From assembly GCF_009766085.1 (NCBI RefSeq), contig NZ_LMUF01000007.1:488504-552503 (forward strand): a stretch of 64,000 nt of DNA, given 5' to 3'. The translations under genes were made by a program, and so were the position numbers. Source of the DNA: Burkholderia sp. S171 (GTDB lineage Bacteria; Pseudomonadota; Gammaproteobacteria; Burkholderiales; Burkholderiaceae). The notes under the pieces were generated by a model that searched no databases, was not told where the DNA came from, and saw only the letters and a program-made list of their open reading frames with translations. Positions 15,839 to 24,698 of this stretch are shown one piece after another; the first letter of the stretch is position 1; each line of letters starts with the position of its first letter.

Positions 15839-18112
15839 TTATCGGCGCAATAAGCGAAGTCCGTTGGCAACGACCAGCAAGCTTGCCCCTACGTCGGCGA
15901 GAACAGCCATCCACAGGGTTCCCGCACCCGTCAGCGCGAGCACGAAAAATACGGCCTTGATCCCCAGCGCCAACACGATGTTTTGTATCAACACCGCGTG
16001 CGTCGCCTTTGAGAGCCGAATGAAAGCCGGGATCTTGCGCAGGTCGTCGTCCATCAACGCGACGTCGGCGGTTTCAATGGCGGTGTCCGCGCCCATTGCG
16101 CCCATCGCAAAGCCGATGTCCGCGCGTGCGAGGGCGGGAGCGTCGTTGATCCCATCGCCCACCATGCCTGCCGCCGTGCCGTCTGCCGCACGTTTTGCCA
16201 CGGCATCTGCCACCGCAGCGAGCTTGTCGGCGGGCAACTGGTTGCCGCGGGCTTCATCGATACCCACCGCTGTCGCTATGGCCGCCGCCGTATGCGAATT
16301 GTCACCGCTCAGCATGACGGTGCGAACGCCAAGCGCATGCAGGTCGCCAATGGCGGCGCGGCTGGATTCCTTGACCGTGTCCGCGACGGCGAACAAGGCG
16401 AGCACGCCTGCTTCACCGATCAGCAGGACGACGGTTTTACCCGCACGTTCCAGCGTGTCGAGCTTGGCTTCCAGGCTGGCGGAACAACGTCCGAGCTCTT
16501 CGACGAGGCGATGATTGCCAAGCGAGTAAGGTTTGCCGTCGATCGTCCCCTGCACGCCGCGCCCGGGCAGCGCTTCGAATTCATCCACGGGTAAATGGGC
16601 GATGTTGTCCGCGTTGGCGGCACGCGCGATCGCTTGCGACACGGGGTGATCCGAGCGTCCGGCGAGGCTGGCAGCAAGCTGCCGGCACCGGTTGATGTCG
16701 GTATCGGCGAGGACGTCGAAATCGGTCTGCGCCGGTGTTCCATGCGTGATCGTGCCGGTCTTGTCGAGCGCGAGCCAGGTCAGCTTGCGGCCCCGTTCGA
16801 GGTAGGAGCCGCCTTTGATCAGAATGCCCTTGCGCGCCGCGGCAGTGAGGCCGCTGACGATGGTCACGGGCGTCGAGATCACCAATGCGCACGGGCAGGC
16901 AATCACCAGCAGCACCAGCGCCTTATAGATCCAGTCATGCCAGACGCCGCCAGCCAACAGCGGCGGCAGGACCGCGACGAGCACCGCTAGCGCGAATACA
17001 ACCGGCGTATAGACACGCGCGAACTGGTCGACGAAGCGTTGCGTCGGCGCTTTCGAGCCTTGCGCCTCCGACACCGCGTGAATGATGCGGGCGAGCGTTG
17101 TGTCGCTGGCGAGTGCCGTCACGCGATACTCGATCGCCCCGGATTCGTTGATCGTGCCAGCGAACACCGAGTCGCCGGGTGCTTTATCGACTGGCAGGCT
17201 TTCGCCCGTAATGGGCGCCTGATTGACAGAAGAGCGTCCGGCACTCACTACGCCGTCGAGTCCGATCCGTTCGCCGGGTTTGAGGCGCACGATGGCGTTT
17301 ATCGATACCGATTTGGCGTCCACGTCTTGCCATGTGCCGTCGGGTTGCTGGACGGTCGCGCGCTCGGGCGCAAGCTGCATCAGCTTCTGAACGGCGTTGC
17401 GCGCACGGTCGAGCGACTTCGCTTCGATCAGTTCGGCGAGGCTGAACAGGACCATGACCATGGCTGCCTCGGGCCACTGGCCAAGCACCAGCGCGCCCGT
17501 GACGGCAATGCTCATGAGTGCGTTAATGTTGAGATTGCCGTTGCGAATCGCGACCCAGCCCTTTTTGTAGGTTCCAAGGCCACCGGCAATGACAGCAAGC
17601 ACGGCAAGCGATGCCGCGATCCAGCCGGGGAGTGCAGCGAAGCTGACTATCTCCGATGCAACCGCCGCGGCGCAGGCCAGCGCGAGCGGCCAGTGGGAGT
17701 CTTTCCTGGCGACGGCAGAGGTTCCACCTTGCGGCATTGATTTGGGTAATTCAGCGGTGAACCCCAGCGATCGAATGGCCTGCGCAATCGCCTCGCGCTC
17801 AAGCGGCGAGTGGTCGACGGTGAGCAAGCGTTGCATCAGGTTGAATTGCACGTTCTGCACGGAAGGCATGGCCGAAAGCTTCTTGCGTATCAACGCTTCT
17901 TCCGTCGGGCAATCCATCTGCGCGATGAGAAACACCGTGCGTTCGCCGCCATTCAAAGGCTTTTGAGGAGCGGCGGCGGGCTTAGCCTCGGCGTGCGAAT
18001 GTGCATGTGTATGTGAATGCGCATGGTCGGACAAATGGTCATGACCGTGGCAGCACGGTGAGCGCGTTGGGGCTTCATCAACCGTGTGATTCGTTTCGCT
18101 GAGTGGGGACAT
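15839..18112 (-). CDS. cadA: Cd/Pb/Zn-exporting P1B-type ATPase (CadA/ZntA/PbrA-like)
   Basis: The 757-residue pump has a His-rich N-terminus (about 22-42, HSHTHAHSH) and one metal-binding domain with MDCPTEE at 66-72. The catalytic parts follow: TGES at 302-305, the membrane CPC motif at 406-408 that defines Cd/Pb/Zn specificity, the phosphorylation site DKTGT at 450-454, an HP motif in GRSDHPVS, and GDGINDAP. It exports divalent soft metals from the cytoplasm. The ATG at 18112 has an AGGAAG ribosome site; an upstream in-frame extension would run into the divergent regulator gene and is rejected. It is controlled by the adjacent CadR-type promoter. Confidence 0.93.
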   Translation of the reverse strand: MSPLSETNHTVDEAPTRSPCCHGHDHLSDHAHSHTHAHSHAEAKPAAAPQKPLNGGERTVFLIAQMDCPTEEALIRKKLSAMPSVQNVQFNLMQRLLTVDHSPLEREAIAQAIRSLGFTAELPKSMPQGGTSAVARKDSHWPLALACAAAVASEIVSFAALPGWIAASLAVLAVIAGGLGTYKKGWVAIRNGNLNINALMSIAVTGALVLGQWPEAAMVMVLFSLAELIEAKSLDRARNAVQKLMQLAPERATVQQPDGTWQDVDAKSVSINAIVRLKPGERIGLDGVVSAGRSSVNQAPITGESLPVDKAPGDSVFAGTINESGAIEYRVTALASDTTLARIIHAVSEAQGSKAPTQRFVDQFARVYTPVVFALAVLVAVLPPLLAGGVWHDWIYKALVLLVIACPCALVISTPVTIVSGLTAAARKGILIKGGSYLERGRKLTWLALDKTGTITHGTPAQTDFDVLADTDINRCRQLAASLAGRSDHPVSQAIARAANADNIAHLPVDEFEALPGRGVQGTIDGKPYSLGNHRLVEELGRCSASLEAKLDTLERAGKTVVLLIGEAGVLALFAVADTVKESSRAAIGDLHALGVRTVMLSGDNSHTAAAIATAVGIDEARGNQLPADKLAAVADAVAKRAADGTAAGMVGDGINDAPALARADIGFAMGAMGADTAIETADVALMDDDLRKIPAFIRLSKATHAVLIQNIVLALGIKAVFFVLALTGAGTLWMAVLADVGASLLVVANGLRLLRR

Positions 18113-18140
18113 CGTGGCTTCCTGAAGGGATCTATGGTTT

Positions 18141-18171
18141 AGTAGACGCCCTGAAGTCACTTCAAGGTCAA
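18141..18171 (-). promoter_or_regulatory. MerR-type cadA promoter with CadR/PbrR operator
   Basis: Read on the minus strand, a -35 box TTGACC (18171-18166) and a -10 box TCTACT (18146-18141) are separated by 19 bp, the lengthened spacer typical of MerR-activated promoters. The spacer is filled by a dyad, CCTTGAAG-TGA-CTTCAGGG (18149-18167), with 7 of 8 arm bases matching. This is where the divergent regulator should bind and untwist DNA when metal is bound. Confidence 0.85.
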
Positions 18172-18193
18172 GCGTTGGCCGGGAGCTCAAGCA

Positions 18194-18625
18194 ATGAAAA
18201 TCGGTGAATTGGCCAAAATGGCTCAGTGCACGACTGAAACCATCCGCTTTTACGAGAAAGAAGGCTTGATGCCGCAGGCCGGCCGGACAGATTCGAATTA
18301 CCGGAATTACACGGAGGCGCACGCGGAACGTCTGCGGTTTATCCGCAATTGCCGGGCACTGGACATGACGCATGACGAGATCCGCCATCTGCTCAGCGCG
18401 ACCGATGCGCCTGGCGAACCGTGCGGTTCAATCAATTCGCTCGTCGATGAACACATTCTTCATGTAGACAGGCGGATCGACGAATTGACGCAACTCAAGT
18501 TGCAACTGGTTGCGTTGAGGGGCCAATGCACGACGGAAGAATCGGCGACGGACTGTGGCATTGTCCAGGCGCTTTCAACGGACAACGTCGCGCCTGCACG
18601 CGAGAAGCGGACCCATTTGGGCTGA
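18194..18625 (+). CDS. cadR: Cd(II)/Pb(II)-responsive MerR-family regulator
   Basis: The 143-residue regulator has the N-terminal winged helix-turn-helix of MerR proteins (MKIGELAKMAQCTTETIRFYEKEGL), a long dimerisation helix near 85-110, and a metal site. Cysteines 77, 112 and 121 occupy the positions conserved in CadR and PbrR (PCGSI, QCTTEE, DCGIV). The C-terminus lacks the His-rich tail of Pseudomonas CadR. It is divergent from the P1B-ATPase and should both repress and, with metal, activate that promoter. Choosing between cadR and pbrR by sequence alone is uncertain. Confidence 0.88.
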   Translation: MKIGELAKMAQCTTETIRFYEKEGLMPQAGRTDSNYRNYTEAHAERLRFIRNCRALDMTHDEIRHLLSATDAPGEPCGSINSLVDEHILHVDRRIDELTQLKLQLVALRGQCTTEESATDCGIVQALSTDNVAPAREKRTHLG

Positions 18626-18657
18626 GTAGCGGAGCGGAGCGGAGCGACCGGGGTCTG

Positions 18658-18692
18658 ACAACCCGGCCTCGTCATACCGAAGCCGGGTTGTG
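18658..18692. terminator. Hairpin between cadR and dkgB
   Basis: Arms ACAACCCGGC and GCCGGGTTGT pair perfectly and are followed on the plus strand by a T-rich stretch (GTTCTTCGTTT). It lies 33 bp after the cadR stop and 26 bp past the end of the convergent aldo/keto reductase gene, so it can serve both. Confidence 0.75.
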
Positions 18693-18717
18693 TTCTTCGT
18701 TTCGTTAAACTACTCAA

Positions 18718-19521
18718 TCACCACTTCGGCGCAAACGGTGGCTTTGCATTTCGCTGGCCTTCGTCGAGCGCATCGATCTTCGCGATATCGTCGGCATCCA
18801 GTCTGACCTTTTGCGAGTCCCAGTTGAGTTCTTGATGTTCTGGATTCGTCGATGCCGACAGCACCACGATATCGCGCGACAGCAGCCACGCAAATGTCAC
18901 CTGAGCGGGCGTCACGCCATGCTTCTTGGCGATGGCAGCCAACGTAGGATCCTTGTGCGCGCGCCCTTCGCCCAGCGGCATATACGCGGTCACTTTCACG
19001 CCGAGCTTCTGCGTGGCCTCGACCAGCTTGCGGTTCGCGAGGAACGGGCTGATTTCGAACTGGTTCGTCACAATGCCCTCGCCACCGGGCGCGTTCAACG
19101 CTTCCTCAAGCAACGGCACGGTAAAGTTCGACACGCCGAAATGACGAATCAACTGCTGCTTCTGCGCGTCCTGAAAGCCCGCAATCGACTCGGTGATTGG
19201 CACCACGCTATCCGGCGAGGGCCAGTGAACCAGTGCGAGATCGATCGTGCCGATGTTCAGCTTCTTGTGGCTTTCCACGAGGCTTTTCACCACGTCGTCA
19301 CGACGCAGCCGGTCGTGCCAGACCTTTGTCGTCACCCAAATATCGTCGCGCGGAACGAGCGAATCGCGCACGCCTTTACCGACGGCTTCTTCGTTCTTGT
19401 AGAGCTGCGCGGTATCGATATGGCGATACCCCAGTTGCAGCGCGCTCGTGACAGACTTGGCGGTTTTCTCCGCGTCCACGCGAAAGGTGCCGAGTCCGAA
19501 GGAGGGAATTGTTTCGATCAT
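18718..19521 (-). CDS. dkgB: Aldo/keto reductase, 2,5-diketogluconate reductase B-like
   Basis: The 267-residue protein has the aldo/keto reductase barrel with its catalytic tetrad visible: Asp36 and Tyr41 in HIDTAQLY, Lys66 in VTTKVW and His99 in LVHWPSP. It closely follows the DkgB pattern (PSFGLGTFR at the start, QFEISPFL in the middle, C-terminal KPPFAPKW). The family reduces 2,5-diketogluconate and various aldehydes such as methylglyoxal with NADPH. A kgu cluster 3 kb away makes a ketogluconate link tempting, but they are separate transcripts and detoxification is equally possible. Confidence 0.85.
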   Translation of the reverse strand: MIETIPSFGLGTFRVDAEKTAKSVTSALQLGYRHIDTAQLYKNEEAVGKGVRDSLVPRDDIWVTTKVWHDRLRRDDVVKSLVESHKKLNIGTIDLALVHWPSPDSVVPITESIAGFQDAQKQQLIRHFGVSNFTVPLLEEALNAPGGEGIVTNQFEISPFLANRKLVEATQKLGVKVTAYMPLGEGRAHKDPTLAAIAKKHGVTPAQVTFAWLLSRDIVVLSASTNPEHQELNWDSQKVRLDADDIAKIDALDEGQRNAKPPFAPKW

Positions 19522-19575
19522 CTGATGCTCCTTTTGAATACGTTTATCCGATACAGACCGGCCGGTTCAGGGATC

Positions 19576-20310
19576 CTAGGCATCCTGATCCAGTTCCGGG
19601 TAATGACGGAAGATGCCGGATTCGTTGAATGGAAGCCGGCGTTCCGAGTCCACATAAGCGGCGATATTCGGTCGCTCAAGCACGGCATCGTGCAATGCCG
19701 CCACGCGCGGATACAGGCTGCCGAATTTTTTCATCGCGCGGGGAAAGGCGTAGTGCAGGCCGTCAACAAGTTGAAATATTGACAGATCCACGTACGTGGT
19801 CGTGTTGCCGATCATCTGTTTATCGCCGTGAGGATTCTGCGCTAGCACCCGCTCGAAATAGCCGATGAACTTCGGAACCCGGTTCTCGATGAAATCCTTC
19901 GAGCGCTGCTTCGCGGCGTCCTTCTGGTCTTCGTAATACAACCCGCTCGCTAGCGGATGATGGGTGTCGTGGACCTCGGTCACCACGTCCGCGATCGTCA
20001 ACTGCAAGCCGTGCGCGACATAACGCAGGCTTTCGTCCTTCGGCGCGAGACCGAGCTTCGGCGCGAGATACTGCAGGATATTCGCCACGTGCGGCACCAT
20101 CAGTTCGCCATCCTTCAGAAATGGGGGCGCGAAAGGAATGTGCGGCTCGGTCTTGCTGTTGATGATCTTCATCATGGCGGCGGTGCCTTGCCCATCCTTC
20201 TTCGCGCCGCGTGCAACGTCGACGTACTCGGCGCCGGCGTCTTCCAGCGCGAGCCGGACGAATTCCCCCCGGCCTTGAAGACCATCCCAGTAATATAGTT
20301 CGTAGGCCAT
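19576..20310 (-). CDS. Glutathione S-transferase family protein
   Basis: The 244-residue protein has an N-terminal thioredoxin-like GST domain with the tyrosine-led start MAYELYYWDGLQGRGEFVRL, a PHVANILQYLAPKLG segment for glutathione binding, and an all-helical C-terminal domain (TTTYVDLSIFQLVDGL). It probably conjugates or reduces substrates with glutathione in the cytoplasm. The ATG at 20310 was chosen because the conserved domain begins there and a GAGGA site precedes it. It lies behind the aldo/keto reductase on the same strand, 54 bp apart, so the two may be co-transcribed. Confidence 0.85.
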   Translation of the reverse strand: MAYELYYWDGLQGRGEFVRLALEDAGAEYVDVARGAKKDGQGTAAMMKIINSKTEPHIPFAPPFLKDGELMVPHVANILQYLAPKLGLAPKDESLRYVAHGLQLTIADVVTEVHDTHHPLASGLYYEDQKDAAKQRSKDFIENRVPKFIGYFERVLAQNPHGDKQMIGNTTTYVDLSIFQLVDGLHYAFPRAMKKFGSLYPRVAALHDAVLERPNIAAYVDSERRLPFNESGIFRHYPELDQDA

Positions 20311-20423
20311 CGGCAATATCCTCGCGGTGTGATTGCTGGAAACCCAAAGACAAGAGGGTAGCAACACGCGTGCCGTTGCGCTTGGATGGCGTGGACATCG
20401 CACTTGTAATGCCACTGGAAAGT

Positions 20424-20447
20424 AAAAGCCCCGCATGCGGGGCTTTT
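20424..20447 (-). terminator. Terminator after the YeiH exporter gene
   Basis: AAAAGCCCCGCA and TGCGGGGCTTTT form a 24-bp perfect palindrome that ends in a T-run on the minus strand, 30 bp beyond the yeiH-like stop. It separates that gene from the GST gene. Confidence 0.85.
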
Positions 20448-20477
20448 GTCTTCATGCAAGCGGCACCTCTACGAACC

Positions 20478-21563
20478 TTACCCGAGCAAGCGCTCTACGC
20501 CCATGGTTATTGCGAGTCCTCCCCCAATCAGCCAGGCATAGACGATCGCTCCAGTCACCAGCGCGCGTGGTCCCGCCTGGCGAATTTGCGCGATGCGCGT
20601 TTCGATACCCAGTGCAGTCATCGCCATGGTCAACGCGAAGGTATCGAGCGTGTTCAGCGTGTGGGTAGCGGAACCCGGCAAAACGTGCAACGAATTCACG
20701 ATAACAAGCGCAAGGAAGCCGAGCGCGAACCAGGGAATGGCCAGCTTGCGCTTCGTGCCGCTGCCGTCGGTTTGAGCGTTGTTACGCGAGCGGTTCACCC
20801 ACATGCCGATCACGAGCAGCACCGGGACGAGCAGCATCACACGTGTCATTTTCACGATAGTCGCGATATGCGTCGCTTCCGGGCTCACGTTGCTGGCCGC
20901 GCCCACCACCTGCGCCACTTCGTGGATCGTGCCGCCGAAAAACAGGCCGACGCCCAGCGTGTCCAGATGCAGCCAGCCGAGGTGCAGCGCGAGCGGATAG
21001 AGGAACATGGAAAGCGTGCCGAACAGCACGACGCTGCCCACCGCCATCGCGCTCTTATGCGGCTCGGATTGCAGCGTCGATTCGAATGCAAGCACCGCCG
21101 CGGCGCCGCAGATCGCGCTGCCGGCTGCGGTCAGCAATGCCGTATCGCGGTCGAGCTTCATCAGCTTCATGCCCGCCCATGTGCCGATGGCGAGCGTGCT
21201 CACCACCACCAGTACCGACACCGTCAGCCCAGGCAGTCCGACCTGAGCGATTTCCTGCAGGCTCACGCGCAGCCCGAAGAAAGCGACTGCGATACGCAGT
21301 AGTTTGCGAGCGGAGAAGTTCACGCCCGACGCCCAGCTTTCCGGCATGCCATCACGCAGCGCATTACCGTAAATAGCGCCGCCAACAATGCCGACGATCA
21401 GCGGACTGAGTCCCAGATTCGCGATAAACGGCAGCGCGGCGAGTTGCGTGACGGCGGCGGCAAAGAGCGCGACAAACAAAATGCCGTTGAGTTGACCGCG
21501 CGTTTGACCAAGTGGAGCGGTTGGGGCCGGACGAGATGCGACAGGAGTGGCGAGGGTATTCAC
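20478..21563 (-). CDS. yeiH: YeiH-family putative sulfate exporter
   Basis: The 361-residue membrane protein fits the YeiH/PSE family (UPF0324), with about ten hydrophobic helices and the phrases GLSPLIVGIVGGAIYGN, NFSARKLLRIAVAFFGLRVS, TAAGSAICGAAAVLA and FFGGTIHEVAQVVGAA. Members are predicted sulfate/sulfite exporters; YeiH function has not been settled biochemically to my knowledge. I place the start at the GTG at 21563, which gives a family-like N-terminus and a GGAAAA site upstream; the longer open frame would run into the divergent regulator. It is divergent from a YeiE-like LysR gene, as in E. coli. Confidence 0.82.
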   Translation of the reverse strand: MNTLATPVASRPAPTAPLGQTRGQLNGILFVALFAAAVTQLAALPFIANLGLSPLIVGIVGGAIYGNALRDGMPESWASGVNFSARKLLRIAVAFFGLRVSLQEIAQVGLPGLTVSVLVVVSTLAIGTWAGMKLMKLDRDTALLTAAGSAICGAAAVLAFESTLQSEPHKSAMAVGSVVLFGTLSMFLYPLALHLGWLHLDTLGVGLFFGGTIHEVAQVVGAASNVSPEATHIATIVKMTRVMLLVPVLLVIGMWVNRSRNNAQTDGSGTKRKLAIPWFALGFLALVIVNSLHVLPGSATHTLNTLDTFALTMAMTALGIETRIAQIRQAGPRALVTGAIVYAWLIGGGLAITMGVERLLG

Positions 21564-21638
21564 GGTTTTTCCGTTTTGGTTCGATGTGGCAATCCTATAT
21601 TTGATATATCGATATGAGAAATCGTCATTTAGGATGTA

Positions 21639-21661
21639 AACTATCCGTTCAGCCGATAGTT
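21639..21661. promoter_or_regulatory. Candidate LysR operator between yeiH and yeiE
   Basis: AACTATC and GATAGTT form a perfect 7-bp inverted repeat with a 9-bp spacer, ending 8 bp before the LysR start codon. A palindromic ATATCGATAT lies at 21606-21615. Both lie in the 106-bp divergent promoter region, a usual place for LysR autoregulation. Confidence 0.55.
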
Positions 21662-21669
21662 GAACGCCA

Positions 21670-22560
21670 ATGACCGCAGACCAGCTTATAACTTTCGCCA
21701 CCGTCGCCGAGCACGCCAACATTAGCCGGGCAGCGCTCGCGCTGCATTTGTCGCAGCCGGCCGTGTCCGGGCAACTGCGCCAGTTGCAGGACGAATTCGG
21801 CGAGCCTTTGTACCAGCGCGCCGGCCGCGGCATCCGGCTAACCGCCGCCGGCGAACAGCTCGCGGTTTATGCCACGCGCATCCGCGAGACCGTCGGGCAG
21901 GCGCACGCCTACCGGAATGCGCTACGGGGGCTTGAGCGCGGCACGCTGAGGATTGGCGCGAGCACGACGCCAGCGAGTTACCTGCTGCCTTATCTGATCG
22001 CGGAGTTTCATCGGCAGCATCCGGATGTGACGGTGCACACGATCGACGGGAATACGACTGAGATTGTTGCTGCGCTGGATTCGCTGGATATAGCGATGAT
22101 CGAAGGGCCGGTGGGCGCCGATCTGCCGCCGGGAACCGAAGTCACGGCGTGGCGCGAGGACGAGATCGTGGCGATTGCGCCGAGCGGCCATCCGCTGGCG
22201 GCTGCCTCCGGCGGGGTGACACTGGAAGCGGTATGCGCTCATTCGCTGGTTTTGCGCGAGGGCGGGTCGGGCGTGCGCCAACTGGTCGAGCGCGCGTGCG
22301 CCCGGGCCGGCGTGCCAATGCGGGTGGCGCTGGAGATCGCGGGCGTGGAGGGCGTGAAGGAAGCGGTGCGGGCGGGGATGGGGATAGGATTTGTATCGGC
22401 GATGTCCATGCGCCATGAGGACGGCGCGCTGCAGCGTTTGCGAATCGGGCCGGAGCCGTTGACGCGGCGGTTTTCGATCCTGATGCCACATGGCGCGGCG
22501 GCGTCGCGGGCGGCGGCGAGCTTTTACGCGCTTTGCGTGGCGGATGGGGTTGAAAAGTGA
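21670..22560 (+). CDS. yeiE: LysR-family regulator, YeiE/CysB-like
   Basis: The 296-residue regulator has a LysR winged helix in residues 1-60 (MTADQLITFATVAEHANISRA, then LSQPAVSGQLRQLQ) and a periplasmic-binding-type effector domain (GTLRIGASTTPASYLLP, GIGFVSAMSM). Its divergent placement against a yeiH-like exporter is the E. coli yeiE/yeiH arrangement, so it probably controls that gene. The CysB-like effector domain would fit sensing of a sulfur compound, but this is inferred. Family assignment is solid. Confidence 0.85.
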   Translation: MTADQLITFATVAEHANISRAALALHLSQPAVSGQLRQLQDEFGEPLYQRAGRGIRLTAAGEQLAVYATRIRETVGQAHAYRNALRGLERGTLRIGASTTPASYLLPYLIAEFHRQHPDVTVHTIDGNTTEIVAALDSLDIAMIEGPVGADLPPGTEVTAWREDEIVAIAPSGHPLAAASGGVTLEAVCAHSLVLREGGSGVRQLVERACARAGVPMRVALEIAGVEGVKEAVRAGMGIGFVSAMSMRHEDGALQRLRIGPEPLTRRFSILMPHGAAASRAAASFYALCVADGVEK

Positions 22561-22717
22561 TGCCTCGCCCGGATTCACAGCCTCGAGCACCCCAACTTTC
22601 CATCGGCGCGAGCAAATCGCCCATCCTTAGGGAATTCCAGAATAGCGTCCCTTGATCCCCAGGCGCATGATGCGAAATCATTCCGACGCAATACGCGTCT
22701 TTTTTGAAATTCGTTCT

Positions 22718-22731
22718 TGGAACCGGTTCCA
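22718..22731. promoter_or_regulatory. PtxS-like operator palindrome upstream of kguE
   Basis: TGGAACCGGTTCCA is a perfect 14-bp palindrome. The Pseudomonas PtxS operator is TGAAACCGGTTTCA, so only one base per arm differs. It sits about 27 bp before the probable kguE start, next to a -35-like TTGAAA at 22704-22709, and explains the local ptxS-type repressor. Confidence 0.8.
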
Positions 22732-22757
22732 TTGGCCGGTTAAAGGCAAATTCCACT

Positions 22758-23585
22758 GTGGAACACGGTAAATCTGGAAATCTGATCAAAAATACCCGGG
22801 CTAACGCAAACGTCCCGGTCGTGATTGTGGCGAGCGCATTTGGCGCGGAAACGATCCGCCGCGACGGCCACGCAACCTGGGCGGAAACCGCGGCAAAAGC
22901 AGGCGCGGCCGGTTTCGAAGTCCGTCGCGAATTGTTTTCCTATCAGGCCCAATCGCAGCCTGCTGCCTTGTACGAACTCGGTCAGCGAATCCGGGCGGCC
23001 GGCATCTGGCCCGTCTATTCCACGCCCGCGACGCTTTTCGACGAAACCGGCGCCCTCGACGAATGCGCGATGGAGCAGACGCTGGACGAAGCGGCTGCGC
23101 TCGATGCGCGTATCGTCAAATTTCAGCTCGGCGGGTCAGAGAGCGCCGGCGCGGCGACGGATTCAGCGACGCTCGATCGCCTGATCGCCGGGATCCGGAA
23201 TTCCAAGGCGCAGATCGTCGTCGAGAACGGTCAACTGCAAGCGGGCGGTACGATCGATGCGTTCTCCGCGTTGTTCGACGCCCTGGAAAATCACTCACAC
23301 ACGCTCTCGATGACCTTCGATACCGGCAACTGGCGATGGGTGCAGCAAGATCCGCTCGAAGCGGCGCAGCGCCTGGCCAAATACGTGGGTTACGTGCACT
23401 GCAAGGCGGTGGAGGGTGAAGGCGCGCGACGTTTTGCAACGGCTCCCGCGACGGATGACGCTTACCTCGCCGCGTTGCTGGCTTACTTGCCGGCTCACGT
23501 CCCGCGCGGTATTGAATTTCCATTCGATCAAAACAATCTCGCCGCCGACGCTGCACGCTACGTCAAACAACTTGCATCGGCTTGA
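22758..23585 (+). CDS. kguE: KguE-like sugar-phosphate isomerase/epimerase (TIM barrel)
   Basis: About 275 residues form an AP-endonuclease-2-like TIM barrel with metal-site residues in the usual places: Glu in FEVRRELF, Glu in IVVENGQL, Asp in MTFDTGNW, His in YVHCKAVE, and Glu in PRGIEFPF. KguE is the first enzyme-like gene of ketogluconate operons; its exact reaction is not settled. The frame continues upstream to 22704, but that part overlaps the operator and promoter. I used the GTG at 22758; the conserved domain starts only around VPVVIVASAFGAE, so the true start could be slightly later. Confidence 0.75.
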   Translation: MEHGKSGNLIKNTRANANVPVVIVASAFGAETIRRDGHATWAETAAKAGAAGFEVRRELFSYQAQSQPAALYELGQRIRAAGIWPVYSTPATLFDETGALDECAMEQTLDEAAALDARIVKFQLGGSESAGAATDSATLDRLIAGIRNSKAQIVVENGQLQAGGTIDAFSALFDALENHSHTLSMTFDTGNWRWVQQDPLEAAQRLAKYVGYVHCKAVEGEGARRFATAPATDDAYLAALLAYLPAHVPRGIEFPFDQNNLAADAARYVKQLASA

Positions 23586-23640
23586 AAGTCGGCCTGAAAT
23601 CGGCCTGAATGCCCCCTCAATGAATGACGAAGGACCGCTT

Positions 23641-24642
23641 ATGAAAACCCCTCTCGATGTCGTGACCTACGGCGAAGCCATGACGATGTTCGTCGCCGCC
23701 GAGACCGGCGATCTCGCGAAGGTCGGCCAGTTCACCAAGCGCGTGGCCGGCGCGGATCTGAACGTCGCGATCGGCTTGTCAAGGCTCGGTTTCCGGGTCG
23801 GCTGGATGAGCCGCGTGGGCCACGATTCATTCGGCCAATACGTACTCGATGTGCTCGCGAAGGAAGGAATCGACGCAGGTTGCGTGACGATCGACGAACG
23901 TTATCCGACTGCTTTCCAGCTCAAATCGAAGAATGACGATGGTAGCGATCCGGCGATCGAATATTTCCGCAAAGGCTCGGCGGCGAGCCATTTATCGCTC
24001 GATGATTATGTAGCCGATTACGTGCTGGGCGCGCGCCACTTGCACCTGACGGGCGTTGCACCGGCCATCTCGGCGACCTCGCGTGAGCTGGCATTCCATA
24101 TGGCACGGGAGATGCGTAAATCCGGCAAGACCATTTCCTTCGATCCGAACCTGCGGCCGACGCTTTGGCCGTCGCGCGAAGCGATGGCGGAGGCGTTGAA
24201 CGCGCTCGCCGCGCTGGCCGACTGGGTGATGCCGGGTGTCAGCGAAGGCAAGATCCTGACAGGTTTCTCGAAGCCCGAGGACATCGCGCGTTTCTATCTG
24301 GATCAGGGTGCGAAGGGCGTGGTGGTCAAGCTCGGTGCGCATGGCGCGTACTTCCGGACCGCGGATAACGACGAGGGCACGGTGCCGGCGATCCCTGTCA
24401 AAAATGTCGTCGATACGGTCGGCGCGGGAGATGGTTTCGCCGTCGGCGTAGTGAGCGCGCTGCTGGAAGGACGCGACGTACGGCACGCGCTGACGCGCGG
24501 CAACCGCATCGGCGCACTGGCGATCCAGGTGATTGGCGATAGCGAAGGCCTGCCGACCCGCAGCGAACTCGATGCGCTGGAACAAGCGGGCGGCAACGGG
24601 ACGCAAACCAGCACCGCGCCGCTTTATAGAGACGCTTCATAG
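23641..24642 (+). CDS. kguK: 2-ketogluconate kinase (PfkB family)
   Basis: The 333-residue sugar kinase starts at an ATG with a GAAGGA ribosome site, 55 bp after kguE. It has the PfkB N-terminal glycine-rich strand (DVVTYGEAMTMF, GADLNVAIGLSRLG) and the C-terminal catalytic motif DTVGAGDGFAVG whose Asp is the base. The context with kguE, kguT, kguD and ptxS identifies the substrate as 2-ketogluconate, converted to 2-keto-6-phosphogluconate. Sequence alone would also fit 2-keto-3-deoxygluconate kinase. Confidence 0.85.
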   Translation: MKTPLDVVTYGEAMTMFVAAETGDLAKVGQFTKRVAGADLNVAIGLSRLGFRVGWMSRVGHDSFGQYVLDVLAKEGIDAGCVTIDERYPTAFQLKSKNDDGSDPAIEYFRKGSAASHLSLDDYVADYVLGARHLHLTGVAPAISATSRELAFHMAREMRKSGKTISFDPNLRPTLWPSREAMAEALNALAALADWVMPGVSEGKILTGFSKPEDIARFYLDQGAKGVVVKLGAHGAYFRTADNDEGTVPAIPVKNVVDTVGAGDGFAVGVVSALLEGRDVRHALTRGNRIGALAIQVIGDSEGLPTRSELDALEQAGGNGTQTSTAPLYRDAS

Positions 24643-24698
24643 CGCCTTGATAGCCCCTCAGCAATCACATAGAAAACGAGCCAAGGACGGAGACAATC

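Noticed and set aside
18628-18648. GGAGC pentamer repeats after cadR
   Set aside because: A simple low-complexity run of about four units in a gene-end spacer, with no obvious function.
22704-22757. An upstream TTG start for kguE
   Set aside because: It would place the PtxS-like operator and a -35-like box inside the coding region and has no ribosome site.
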